A stretch of DNA of 10,885 nt from Sedimenticola sp. (lineage in GTDB: Bacteria; Pseudomonadota; Gammaproteobacteria; Chromatiales; Chromatiaceae): NCBI GenBank assembly GCA_027038775.1, contig JALWGP010000217.1:1-10885 (forward strand), in the 5' to 3' direction. The notes below the pieces were generated by a model. That model did no database searches and was not told the DNA's origin. It saw only the letters and a list, made by a program, of their open reading frames with translations. A program made the translations under genes and the position numbers. Shown here piece by piece: positions 1 to 8,602 of this stretch (its first letter is position 1; each line of letters starts with the position of its first letter).

Positions 1-305
1 TGATTCAGACGCTCAAGAGCCGCCCTTGGGACTTCGTCGGGCTGCAAGAAGCCCTGCGGTTCCAGCTCGACGAAATCGAGGGTGCACTCCTCCAGCTTCT
101 CCTGGAAGCGGGGGTCCATCACCACCTCAATCCCCTCGGAGACGAGGCGCAGATCGCTGTCGGCGGCTTCGTCGAAGCCCATCTTGTAGCTCAGGGAGCC
201 GTCGGCGTTCTCCCGCACCGCCAGGCGCAGGGCCATCCCCTCGGTACCCCCCTGCTGGGCGGCCTTCCTGATCTGGTCTGCTGCTGCAGGCGTAATCCTG
301 AACAT
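1..305 (-). CDS. dsrR: DsrR, A-type (IscA/HesB-like) protein without the cluster cysteines, partial at 3' end
   Basis: I translated this gene by hand; 101 codons are visible and the frame is still open at base 1, so the C-terminus is cut by the window edge. It begins MFRITPAAADQIRKAA, the typical start of IscA/HesB-fold proteins, and is close to the usual family length. A-type Fe-S carriers have one cysteine after a GG motif and a C-terminal CGCG. Here the first site is a threonine (GGTEGM, residues 19-24) and the C-terminal site reads EPQGFL (82-87). The only cysteine seen is Cys74, which is not at a ligand position. Loss of the ligand cysteines is known for DsrR, where a role in post-transcriptional control or maturation of Dsr proteins, rather than Fe-S scaffolding, has been proposed. 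It starts 32 bases after the dsrN stop with only a weak GGGAACG Shine-Dalgarno candidate. The identity is firm from sequence and position; the function is inferred from homologues. Confidence 0.9.
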   Translation of the reverse strand, partial: MFRITPAAADQIRKAAQQGGTEGMALRLAVRENADGSLSYKMGFDEAADSDLRLVSEGIEVVMDPRFQEKLEECTLDFVELEPQGFLQPDEVPRAALERLN

Positions 306-337
306 CTTCGTTCCCGTACCTCTGTCTGCTGTTTCCG

Positions 338-1705
338 TCACCCGGAAGCCGTCCGGGCCACGTGGGCCACGAAGCGTCGCGCCCAGTCGTTGGAACCCAC
401 GTTGCGCATGTGCGAGTAGTTGGCCAGCAGGTTCCGGTGGATCAACCCGTCGTGTCGGCCGTCCACACCGTACCCCCTTTCCACCCGGTAGGCAAACGGC
501 ACCGCCTCGTCCAGCGACTCCAGCCCCGAGTAGTGGAATTCGTGGGCGTGGATCACGCGGCGGCCGCCGCCCGCCCAAGGGTGTTCCGAAGTTTCGCACA
601 ATCTCACGTAGCCTCTACCCTGGGGTTTCTGGTGCATTTTCACGTCGGCGGGCAGCACGCCCACCATCTCGCACCGCCTCCCCTGCCAGGAGAGCGAGCG
701 GCACAGGTACATGAGGCCCCCGCACTCGGCGTAGGCGGCCCCGCCCGACTCGATGAAGTCGCGGATGGAACGTCGCATGGAGGCGTTGGCCTCCAACGCC
801 TCCATGCAGGTCTCGGGAAAGCCGCCGCCGATGAAGAGGCCGTCGGCCTGCGGCAGCGCCCGGTCTTTCAGGGTATCGAAGGGAATCAGCTCGGCACCTG
901 CCCGCTGCAGCGCCTCCAGGTCGTCGGGGTAGTAGAAGCCGAAGGCCGCGTCCCGGGCGATGGCGATGCGCACCGGGGCCACCGGCCCCGGAAGAGGCTT
1001 CCGCAGCGGTGAGGGCGGTTCCGGCGCCGTGGCGGCGATCTCCAGGATCCGCTCCAGGTCCACGTGGGCGCCCACGTGGGCGGCAATCCGGTCGATGTGC
1101 CGTTGCGCCGCCTCCGTCTCGTTGCTGGGCATCAGTCCCAGGTGGCGCTCCTCGATGTGCATGCGGTCGTTGCGCGGCACCGCCCCCACCACGCGCACGT
1201 CGGTGTAGTGCTCGATGACCCGGCGCAGCTTGGACTCATGTCGCGGCCCGCCCACGCTGTTGAGGATGACCCCGGCAATGCGGATGTCGGGGTCGAAGGC
1301 CTGGTAGCCGAGAATCAGGGGCGCCACACCCCGTGTCATGCCGCGGGTGTCCAGCACCAGCACCACCGGTGCTCCCAGCAGGGCAGCGAGGGCGGCGTTG
1401 CTGTTGCTGCCGTCGAGGTCCAGGCCGTCATAGAGTCCCTTGTTGCCCTCGATGATGCCGACGTCGGCGCCGGCCATGCGGCGGGAGAAGAGATCACCAA
1501 TCTCTTCCCTTCCCATGGTGTGGAAGTCGAGGTTGTAGCAGGCCCTGCCCGCCGCCTGCCCCAGCCAGAGCGGGTCGATGTAGTCCGGTCCCTTCTTGAA
1601 GGGCTGCACCACGTGACCCCGGCGTTTCAGCGCGGCGCACAGGCCGATGCTCACTGTCGTCTTGCCCGACGACTTGTGCGCGGCGGAGATCATCAGGTGG
1701 GTCAT
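338..1705 (-). CDS. dsrN: DsrN, siroheme amidase (CobB/CbiA-like glutamine amidotransferase)
   Basis: This 455-residue protein resembles cobyrinic acid a,c-diamide synthase. The N-terminal half is a P-loop ATPase domain with AAHKSSGKTT (residues 8-17), FKKGPDYIDP (36-45) and an IIEGNKGLYDG segment (84-94). The C-terminal half is a triad-type glutamine amidotransferase: GGGFPET (293-299), the nucleophile Cys328 in YAECGGLMYL, the HEFHYS motif (388-393) and a probable catalytic His432 in ANYSHM. In Dsr operons this enzyme uses glutamine and ATP to amidate siroheme, giving the siroheme amide cofactor of DsrAB. It sits in the cytoplasm. The ATG at 1705 is the only usual start codon before an in-frame stop at 1754-1756, yet it has no Shine-Dalgarno sequence and lies 12 bases after a terminator-like hairpin, so expression may differ from that of dsrP. 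A cobalamin-pathway CbiA is an alternative on sequence alone, but the operon makes DsrN much more likely. Confidence 0.93.
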   Translation of the reverse strand: MTHLMISAAHKSSGKTTVSIGLCAALKRRGHVVQPFKKGPDYIDPLWLGQAAGRACYNLDFHTMGREEIGDLFSRRMAGADVGIIEGNKGLYDGLDLDGSNSNAALAALLGAPVVLVLDTRGMTRGVAPLILGYQAFDPDIRIAGVILNSVGGPRHESKLRRVIEHYTDVRVVGAVPRNDRMHIEERHLGLMPSNETEAAQRHIDRIAAHVGAHVDLERILEIAATAPEPPSPLRKPLPGPVAPVRIAIARDAAFGFYYPDDLEALQRAGAELIPFDTLKDRALPQADGLFIGGGFPETCMEALEANASMRRSIRDFIESGGAAYAECGGLMYLCRSLSWQGRRCEMVGVLPADVKMHQKPQGRGYVRLCETSEHPWAGGGRRVIHAHEFHYSGLESLDEAVPFAYRVERGYGVDGRHDGLIHRNLLANYSHMRNVGSNDWARRFVAHVARTASG

Positions 1706-1717
1706 GGCGGCAAAAGC

Positions 1718-1743
1718 AAAAGGCGGCCCGATGACCGCCTTTT
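1718..1743 (-). terminator. Terminator-like hairpin between dsrP and dsrN
   Basis: Read on the minus strand, AAAAGGCGG pairs perfectly with CCGCCTTTT (9 bp) around an 8-base loop. It is followed by GCTTTTG, so two short T-runs lie on or just after the 3' arm. It begins 24 bases after the dsrP stop codon and ends 12 bases before the dsrN ATG. The shape is that of a weak or leaky intrinsic terminator or attenuator inside the operon. It could lower dsrN-dsrR(-dsrS) transcription relative to dsrBEFHCMKLJOP, or fold over the dsrN start region. Activity is not shown by sequence. Confidence 0.55.
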
Positions 1744-1767
1744 CGCAGATCCTTCAGACTGCGTCAA

Positions 1768-2991
1768 TCAGGACTTGCCGTGGTGCGGATCCACCGCCTC
1801 GTCGGCCAGGGAGACCGGCAGGAACTGGAGCACCCGGATGGCGACGAAGGTGAGCAGCAGCACCAGGGCGAAACCGCCGATGCCGAGGAGCACCTCCGGC
1901 AGGCTCGGCGAGTAGAGGAAGGGCGCGCCGTTGACGCCGTCGAAATAACCGCTGGCCACGATGGTCTTGCCGGGGAACATGGCCATGGGGAAGGCCTGAC
2001 CGCCGATGACGATGACATAGACCGTAGCCAGACCGCCCACCACCACCGAAGTGGCCGCCGCGATGATGCCGCCCCGGGTCTTGCCGATGGCGGGATGGTA
2101 GACCAGGGCGATGGGCAGCAGGTTGCCCACGAAGACCCAGCCGATCCAGAAGAGCGCGGTGTAGACGCCACCATTGAGCAGGATGAAGGCCTCGTACTCG
2201 TGGTTCTCGGTGGCGTAGAGGTTGGTCAGGTGGTAGACCACGGTGAAATAGAAGACCGCAGCGGCGAAGACCCCCAGCAGGTTCTTCAGGCGGAACAACA
2301 CCTTGTCCCCCACTTCGCGGCCATCCATCTTCGCCACGAAGAGCAGCACCAGGATGTAGACCGCCAGCCCGTAGGCGAAGGACATGATGACGAACATGGG
2401 CGCCATGATGGCCGCGTCGTAGCCCTGCCGGGCGACGATGAAGCCGAAGATGGAGCCGGTACCCGTGGTGAGGATGATCCGCCAGAGGAAGGCGCCGATA
2501 CCCGCCGGCTTGTAGTACTTGTTCATGCGCCGGTCCATCATGAACCAGAGATAGACCGCCACGATGGCGAAGAAGCCGGTGTAGAGGTAGATGTTCCAGG
2601 CGAAGATCGACTTGAAGTTGTAGTGGGTCATGGCCACCAGCAGGCGGTCGGGCTTGCCCAGGTCGAGCACCAGCACCGCCAGGCCGCCCGCCAGGAGCGT
2701 GATGGCCAGCAGGCCCGAGAGACGCGCCAACGGCTTGTAGAGCTTCTTCTCGAAGACCGAGCCGATGGAGGCGACGTTCAGTGCGCCCGAGGCGGCCACG
2801 ATGAGAAAGATGGCGAAGACGTGCGGCGTGCCCCAGACGATCTGGTTGGTCATGCCGGTCACCCAGTGGCCGTTGTGCTCCATGTACCAGGTGGCGGCCC
2901 CGGCGATGGCGATAACCACGCCGAGAAGCGCCAGCAGGCCCCAGTACTTGGGACTCTCCACACCCCACTCGCTGAAGTGAACCTTTTTCAT
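1768..2991 (-). CDS. dsrP: DsrP, NrfD-family integral membrane protein of the DsrMKJOP complex
   Basis: The 407-residue protein is strongly hydrophobic, and I count about ten membrane segments. They run from the first near residues 18-38 (WGLLALLGVVIAIAGAATW) to the last near 365-395 (GIGGFALVLLLTFVAIRVLQ). Its length and helix number fit the NrfD/PsrC/HybB family, which exchanges electrons with membrane quinones. In DsrMKJOP it is the membrane partner of the Fe-S protein DsrO, encoded just upstream. No heme or Fe-S motif is seen, as expected for NrfD-type proteins. It follows dsrO by 31 bases. The ATG at 2991 is preceded by GAGGCGGGTG, and translation begins MKKVHFSEWG on the cytoplasmic side. 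Other NrfD families such as HybB or PsrC look alike, but the DsrJ-DsrO-DsrP order makes this call secure. Direction of quinone reaction cannot be read from sequence. Confidence 0.95.
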   Translation of the reverse strand: MKKVHFSEWGVESPKYWGLLALLGVVIAIAGAATWYMEHNGHWVTGMTNQIVWGTPHVFAIFLIVAASGALNVASIGSVFEKKLYKPLARLSGLLAITLLAGGLAVLVLDLGKPDRLLVAMTHYNFKSIFAWNIYLYTGFFAIVAVYLWFMMDRRMNKYYKPAGIGAFLWRIILTTGTGSIFGFIVARQGYDAAIMAPMFVIMSFAYGLAVYILVLLFVAKMDGREVGDKVLFRLKNLLGVFAAAVFYFTVVYHLTNLYATENHEYEAFILLNGGVYTALFWIGWVFVGNLLPIALVYHPAIGKTRGGIIAAATSVVVGGLATVYVIVIGGQAFPMAMFPGKTIVASGYFDGVNGAPFLYSPSLPEVLLGIGGFALVLLLTFVAIRVLQFLPVSLADEAVDPHHGKS

Positions 2992-3022
2992 TACTTCACC
3001 CGCCTCTTTTCTCGAATGGATA

Positions 3023-3784
3023 TCAGATGTTGGTGTAACGCACGCCGGTGTTGAGCTTCAGGTCGTCACGGATCTGCACGCTGGGATACTGCTTGAGCGC
3101 CTTGGAAACCGGACTCTGCGGATCGTTCAGATCACCGAAGACGATGGCCTGGTGCTTGCAGGCATCCTGGCAGGCGGTGGTGGTCTGACCATTGTCCAGG
3201 CGATGCACGCAAAAATTACAGCTCTCCACGCACCCTTTGCCCCGCGGCGTGCGGGTCAGCTTCTCCGCCACCTCGGCGTGGATGAAGGAACGCGCCTTGT
3301 AGGGGCAGGCCATCATGCAGTAGCGGCAACCGATGCAGATGTGCCGGTCCACCATCACGATGCCGTCGGCGCGCTTGAAGGAGGCGCCGGTGGGGCAGAC
3401 GTCCACGCAGGGCGGATGCTCGCAGTGCTGGCACATCAGGGGCAGGTTGGTGATCCTGCCGGTCATGTTGTCCCTGAGCTTGACGTGGCGGATCCAGTGG
3501 GGACGCTGCCGCTCCCAGAGCGCGTCGTCCGCACCTTCCGGCTTGTTCACCAGGTCGATGCCGTTCTCCCGGTCGCAGGCCTCCACGCAGTCGGTGCAGC
3601 CGTCGGCGCACTTGCTTGTGTCGATGAGCATGCCCCAACGCACCTTGTCGGTGACCGGAGTGGTGCGCGGCTCGGCCTGGGCCTGCAGGGTGTGCAGCAC
3701 CACGCCCGGCGCCACCGTCACCGAGGTGGCGGCGACCGTTTTCTTGAGGAAATCGCGGCGCCCTTGATCGTTCACACTGGACAT
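3023..3784 (-). CDS. dsrO: DsrO, Tat-exported ferredoxin-like Fe-S protein
   Basis: This 253-residue protein is related to the DmsB/NrfC family of four-cluster ferredoxins. A twin-arginine signal is seen at residues 9-15 (RRDFLKK), followed by a weakly hydrophobic stretch that ends near QAQAEP (34-39), so the protein should be exported folded with its clusters. Four cysteine groups follow: Cys59-63-66-70; Cys118-121-126-130; Cys150-153-156-160; and Cys185-189-192 with Cys205 and Cys209. The second and third end in the classic CP. It should pass electrons between periplasmic DsrJ and membrane DsrP. The start at 3784 was chosen because GGGAGG lies 9 bases upstream and the Tat motif follows at once. 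The open frame runs further upstream, but that extension only shadows dsrJ. The gene begins 2 bases after the dsrJ stop, and its ribosome site lies inside dsrJ, which points to translational coupling. Confidence 0.95.
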   Translation of the reverse strand: MSSVNDQGRRDFLKKTVAATSVTVAPGVVLHTLQAQAEPRTTPVTDKVRWGMLIDTSKCADGCTDCVEACDRENGIDLVNKPEGADDALWERQRPHWIRHVKLRDNMTGRITNLPLMCQHCEHPPCVDVCPTGASFKRADGIVMVDRHICIGCRYCMMACPYKARSFIHAEVAEKLTRTPRGKGCVESCNFCVHRLDNGQTTTACQDACKHQAIVFGDLNDPQSPVSKALKQYPSVQIRDDLKLNTGVRYTNI

Positions 3785-3786
3785 CT

Positions 3787-4167
3787 TCACTTTCCTCCCG
3801 GAACCGTGCTGTGGCAGCTGAAGCAGTCGATGTGGACCGCCGCGTAGTCGTGGCAGCTGTCGCAGAACTGGCCTTCGGCGTTCACCGGCACCGGCTTGCC
3901 GCCGGCATCCTTGCGGGCGTGACAGTCCACGCAACCGGCCAGGCTGTGCTTGCTGGTGCGGATACCCTGGTGCACGGTCAGATCGCGCTGGTGCTTGATG
4001 AACTCGAAGTGCCTGCGACGCATGACGTCGGTGGGCTCAACACAGCTCTCGAGCTTGTCCGCCTTGGCGGTGCCTTCCACCGCCTCGCCGGCAAAGGCGG
4101 CGCCCAGCCCCAGGAAGAGGCCGGACACCAGGATTGCCAGCAGAGTGATACTGCGCTTGCCAGTCAT
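3787..4167 (-). CDS. dsrJ: DsrJ, periplasmic triheme cytochrome c
   Basis: The 126-residue protein has an N-terminal signal or anchor segment (basic MTGKR, hydrophobic core to about residue 24, possible cleavage after AFA at 24-26). Three c-type heme motifs follow: CVDCH (79-83), CDSCH (102-106) and CFSCH (115-119). This number and length match DsrJ of the DsrMKJOP complex, where it is the periplasmic heme subunit. A fourth cysteine outside the motifs, Cys42 in ESCVEPT, sits where homologues have the conserved cysteine thought to give one heme an unusual His/Cys axial ligation. Other histidines (His53, 59, 66, 74, 112) are candidate distal ligands. The ATG at 4167 has GAGG eight bases upstream. 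It lies 22 bases after dsrL and directly before dsrO. Identity is firm; the ligand assignment is by analogy. Confidence 0.96.
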   Translation of the reverse strand: MTGKRSITLLAILVSGLFLGLGAAFAGEAVEGTAKADKLESCVEPTDVMRRRHFEFIKHQRDLTVHQGIRTSKHSLAGCVDCHARKDAGGKPVPVNAEGQFCDSCHDYAAVHIDCFSCHSTVPGGK

Positions 4168-4189
4168 GAAAGAAGCCTCTGCTTTACGT

Positions 4190-6139
4190 TTATTCGCCCA
4201 GGCCCATCTTGATGTAGCCCGTGGGGCAGACGTCGGAACAGATGTGGCAGCCCACGCAACGCGCGTAGTCGGTGGCCACGTAGCGACCGGTGGTACGCTG
4301 GTCCTTGGGCACCCGGTAGACGGCGTCCTGCGGGCAGTAGATGACGCAGTTGTCGCACTCGAAGCAGAGGCCGCAGCTCATGCAGCGGTCGGCCTCCTTG
4401 CGCGCCGTCTCCTCGTCCAGCCCCTTGACCCGCTCGTGGAAGTGGCCCAGCACCTCGTCGGCGGTGGGCACGTCCTCCTCGCGCTTGTAGCGCGGGGTCA
4501 CCTCGAAGTAGCCCAGGAACATCTCGTCGGTGCTGATGATCTCCTGGAAGGAGCGGTCCTCGTAGTTGTGCACCGCGTAGTTGGCCTGGGAAGTGCCGCG
4601 CAGGTCGCCGGCGTTGGGATCGAACTGCTCGGGATCCAGGCCGGCCTCGTGCAGCTTCTCCAGCAGGTCGAAGTGGTGCACGTCCACCTTGGGCCGCTTC
4701 TTGATCTCCTCGCCCTTGAGGAACTCGTCCACCGACTCGGCGGCCACCCAGGCCTGGCCGATGGCGGTGGTGAGCAGGTGGGGACGCACGATGTCGCCGA
4801 TGGCGAAGTGGTTGGGCTTGCCCTTCACCTGGTAGTTGCCGGTGGTGTCCATCAGGCCGCGGCCGTTGTCGAAGCTCTCCAGCCCCTGCAGGTCGCCGCC
4901 CTGGCCGATGGCGGCCACGATGAGGTCGGCCTCGAGCACGCGCTCGGTGCCCTCGATGGGCTTGGGCGTGTTGCCCTCCATCTCGCAGTCGCACACCTTG
5001 AGACCGGTGGCGCGGCCGTCCTCGCCCTTGATCACCTCCAGCGGCATGACGCCGTCGAGGATGGTGACACCCTCCTTCAGGGCATCCTCGATCTCGTGCT
5101 CGGAGGCCATCATCTGGCCACGCTTGAAGAGCGAGGTGAGGGTGGCGTCCACTGGCTCGCGGGTGGACTCCAGGGAGTCGTCGTGGGAGACACTGTCGTC
5201 GTTGATGACGTCCTCCGGGTTGCCCTGCAGGTTGGCACTGGTGCCGATACGGCGGGCCACGGAGACCACGTCGATGGAGGTGTCACCGCCACCCACGCAG
5301 ACGATCTTCTTGCCGGTGACCTTCATGCGACCCTCGTTGAAGGCCTTGAGGAAGGCGACACCGGTGACACAGTTGGGGGTGCCTTCCCAGCCGGGCACGG
5401 GAAGGTCGCGGCCGGTCCAGCAGCCGATGGCCCAGATGATGGCGTCGAAGTTCTTCTCCAGCTCCTCGACAGTGATGTCCTTGCCCACGCGGGTGTTGGT
5501 GTGCACCTCCACGCCCATGTCCACGATGCGCTGGATCTCGGCGGCCAGCTTGTCGCGGGGCACCCGGTAGTTGGGGATACCGTAGCGCATCATGCCACCC
5601 AGCTCGGGCTGGGCCTCGTAGACGGTGGCGCCGTGCCCCATCAGGCGCAGCTGGTAGGCCGCGGCCATACCGCCGGGGCCGCCGCCGATGATGGCCACTT
5701 TCTTGCCGGTGTCGGGACCGGCCTCGAACTGGTAGCCGTTGGCCAGCGCGGTGTCACCGATGAACTGCTCGATGGAGTTGATGCCGACGTGATCCTCCAC
5801 CTCGTTGCGGTTGCAGCCGTCCTCGCAGGGCGCGGGACAGACACGGCCCATCATGGAGGGGAAGGGGTTGGCCTCGGTGGCGCGACGGAAGGCGTACTCG
5901 TGCCAGTCGGTGTCCGGCGCGGGCTTCTCGATGCCGCGAACGATGGAGAGCCAGCCACGCACGTCGTGGCCGGAGGGGCAGCTGCCCTGGCAGGGAGGCG
6001 TCTCGTGCACGTAGGTGGGGCACTTGTAGGAGGTGTCGTAGTTGAAGACGTCCTCGGTCCAGTCGTCCCAGGTGTTCTTTCCATCTTCGAAACGACGCCA
6101 GGTACGGCTCTTGTTCATTTCTTCGCTAGGAGTTGCCAT
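4190..6139 (-). CDS. dsrL: DsrL, Fe-S flavoprotein NAD(P)H:acceptor oxidoreductase
   Basis: This 649-residue protein resembles the small subunit of glutamate synthase with an added C-terminal ferredoxin domain. The N-terminal part has cysteines for Fe-S clusters (near residues 40-55 and 101-109, CPAPCEDGC). A Rossmann motif for FAD, GGGPGG, is at about 152-157 followed by ELGGMMRYGIP. A second dinucleotide site, VGGGDTSID, is at about 282-290. A late AIGDIVRP segment is typical of FAD-linked disulfide reductase-like folds. The C-terminus carries two [4Fe-4S] groups: one starting CMSCGLCFEC (about 586-603, ending CP) and CVGCHICSDVCP (about 628-639). In sulfur oxidisers DsrL interacts with DsrAB and reduces NAD(P)+ with electrons from sulfur oxidation. 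I start it at the ATG at 6139, not the GTG at 6145, because GGAGAG ends 5 bases before the ATG and would overlap the GTG. Its presence supports the oxidative direction of the pathway. Confidence 0.96.
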   Translation of the reverse strand: MATPSEEMNKSRTWRRFEDGKNTWDDWTEDVFNYDTSYKCPTYVHETPPCQGSCPSGHDVRGWLSIVRGIEKPAPDTDWHEYAFRRATEANPFPSMMGRVCPAPCEDGCNRNEVEDHVGINSIEQFIGDTALANGYQFEAGPDTGKKVAIIGGGPGGMAAAYQLRLMGHGATVYEAQPELGGMMRYGIPNYRVPRDKLAAEIQRIVDMGVEVHTNTRVGKDITVEELEKNFDAIIWAIGCWTGRDLPVPGWEGTPNCVTGVAFLKAFNEGRMKVTGKKIVCVGGGDTSIDVVSVARRIGTSANLQGNPEDVINDDSVSHDDSLESTREPVDATLTSLFKRGQMMASEHEIEDALKEGVTILDGVMPLEVIKGEDGRATGLKVCDCEMEGNTPKPIEGTERVLEADLIVAAIGQGGDLQGLESFDNGRGLMDTTGNYQVKGKPNHFAIGDIVRPHLLTTAIGQAWVAAESVDEFLKGEEIKKRPKVDVHHFDLLEKLHEAGLDPEQFDPNAGDLRGTSQANYAVHNYEDRSFQEIISTDEMFLGYFEVTPRYKREEDVPTADEVLGHFHERVKGLDEETARKEADRCMSCGLCFECDNCVIYCPQDAVYRVPKDQRTTGRYVATDYARCVGCHICSDVCPTGYIKMGLGE

Positions 6140-6144
6140 TGTCA

Positions 6145-6150
6145 CTCTCC
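6145..6150 (-). promoter_or_regulatory. Ribosome binding site of dsrL
   Basis: GGAGAG on the minus strand ends five bases before the ATG at 6139. It overlaps the in-frame GTG at 6143-6145, which therefore cannot use it, so the site decides the dsrL start. Confidence 0.75.
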
Positions 6151-6211
6151 ATACCAGTTGAACTGTTGCCCTTGCGGGATGTTTGTCTTGTCGGCGGGGT
6201 GCGCCCCGGAA

Positions 6212-7750
<1,539 letters not shown>

Positions 7751-7789
7751 GAGCGGGACCTATCGCCTCTGATTGTTGCGGTTCGGTTT

Positions 7790-8527
7790 TCAGGAGTTCT
7801 CTTCTTCCAGCTTGCGCGCCCAGTTGGCCACGTGGCGCTGCTCCCTCGGGTTGTCCACCATGTTCCGGGTGGGGCTGAAGAAGATGCCCACGCCATGCAG
7901 CAGCTTGCTGTAGGGGAAGACGATCATCAGCACCGCCACCAGCACCAGGTGGATCACCAGCAGCGGGTCCCCGGGCAGCGGCTTCAGGTCGAAGGTCAAC
8001 AGGCCCAGGGCGAAATCCTTGAGCGCCACCACGTCGGTGTGTGCCACGAAGGTGGTCAGGGCACCGCTGAGGCCGATGAGCACCAGCAGGGCCAGCATCA
8101 GGTGGTCGGAGGGCGCGGTGACGTAGCGTACACGGTCGATGAGGAAACGGCGCGCCCAGAGCCCGAGCAGGCCGAGCACCATGGCGAAGGCGGCATACTT
8201 GCCGAAGGGCTGGACCAGCTCAACCACCAGGGGCACCGGCTCGATGAAGTAGCGCAGGTGGCGCAGCAACACCAGCGCCAGCCCGTAGTGGAACAGCGCC
8301 GCCAGGATCCAGAGCAGCTTGTTGCTCTTGAAAAGGCTTTCGAAAAATGCCACTTCACGGAACATCCGCAGCACCACACCACCCTTGGTGACGGGCGCGG
8401 GCGTGGTTGCAATCCTCAGCGGTGCCGGCACCCTGGCATAGAGCCAGATGCGGTAGACCACCCCGGTTACGAAGATCACGGTGGCCAGGTAGAAGAGCGC
8501 AGCGACGAGAACGGTCAGAAACGACAT
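7790..8527 (-). CDS. dsrM: DsrM, NarI-like membrane cytochrome b
   Basis: The 245-residue protein has about five membrane helices, roughly at residues 3-30, 71-94, 110-130, 141-163 and 188-212. Four histidines match the diheme pattern of respiratory nitrate reductase gamma subunit NarI: His80 and His90 (ten apart) and His193 and His211 (eighteen apart), the same spacing as His56/66 and His187/205 in the E. coli protein. DsrM is the quinone-reactive heme b subunit that pairs with DsrK on the cytoplasmic side. The ATG at 8527 has an AAAGGG candidate ribosome site about nine bases upstream. The gene is separated from dsrC by 75 bases, the largest gap here, which contains a strong stem-loop. The C-terminus is hydrophilic (EQRHVANWARKLEEENS) and presumably cytoplasmic. 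Confidence 0.95.
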   Translation of the reverse strand: MSFLTVLVAALFYLATVIFVTGVVYRIWLYARVPAPLRIATTPAPVTKGGVVLRMFREVAFFESLFKSNKLLWILAALFHYGLALVLLRHLRYFIEPVPLVVELVQPFGKYAAFAMVLGLLGLWARRFLIDRVRYVTAPSDHLMLALLVLIGLSGALTTFVAHTDVVALKDFALGLLTFDLKPLPGDPLLVIHLVLVAVLMIVFPYSKLLHGVGIFFSPTRNMVDNPREQRHVANWARKLEEENS

Positions 8528-8559
8528 GTTTCGAGAACCCTTTCAGTTTTCATGGAACC

Positions 8560-8584
8560 GGGAAGGCGTCGAAGACGCCTTCCC
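8560..8584 (-). promoter_or_regulatory. Perfect 11-bp stem-loop between dsrC and dsrM
   Basis: GGGAAGGCGTC and GACGCCTTCCC pair without mismatch around a 3-base loop. On the minus strand the stem starts 18 bases after the dsrC stop. No T-run follows (next bases GGTTCCATGAAAAC), so it does not look like a normal intrinsic terminator. It would suit an RNA 3'-end stabiliser or processing barrier that leaves more dsrC than dsrM message. That role is inference. Confidence 0.6.
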
Positions 8585-8602
8585 ATCTTCAGGCGCGAAC
8601 GG

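Noticed and set aside
341..357. Inverted repeat CCCGGA/TCCGGG at the 3' end of dsrN
   Set aside because: It lies in coding sequence next to the stop, has a short stem and no T-tract, so it is not supported as a terminator.
1064..1915. Plus-strand open frame opposite dsrN (283 codons)
   Set aside because: It is the aligned antisense shadow of dsrN. DsrN motifs on the minus strand are complete.
1780..3054. Plus-strand open frame opposite dsrP (424 codons)
   Set aside because: It is also codon-aligned antisense to dsrP and gives a low-complexity His/Asp/Glu-rich translation with no recognisable family.
6195..6208. Small inverted repeat (CGGGG/CCCCG, 4-base loop) after dsrK
   Set aside because: The stem is only 5 bp with no T-run; it is likely chance in GC-rich DNA.
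8515..8553. Twelve-codon leader frame starting at an ATG upstream of dsrM and overlapping its start
   Set aside because: It has no Shine-Dalgarno sequence and no codon pattern suggesting attenuation; it is probably chance.
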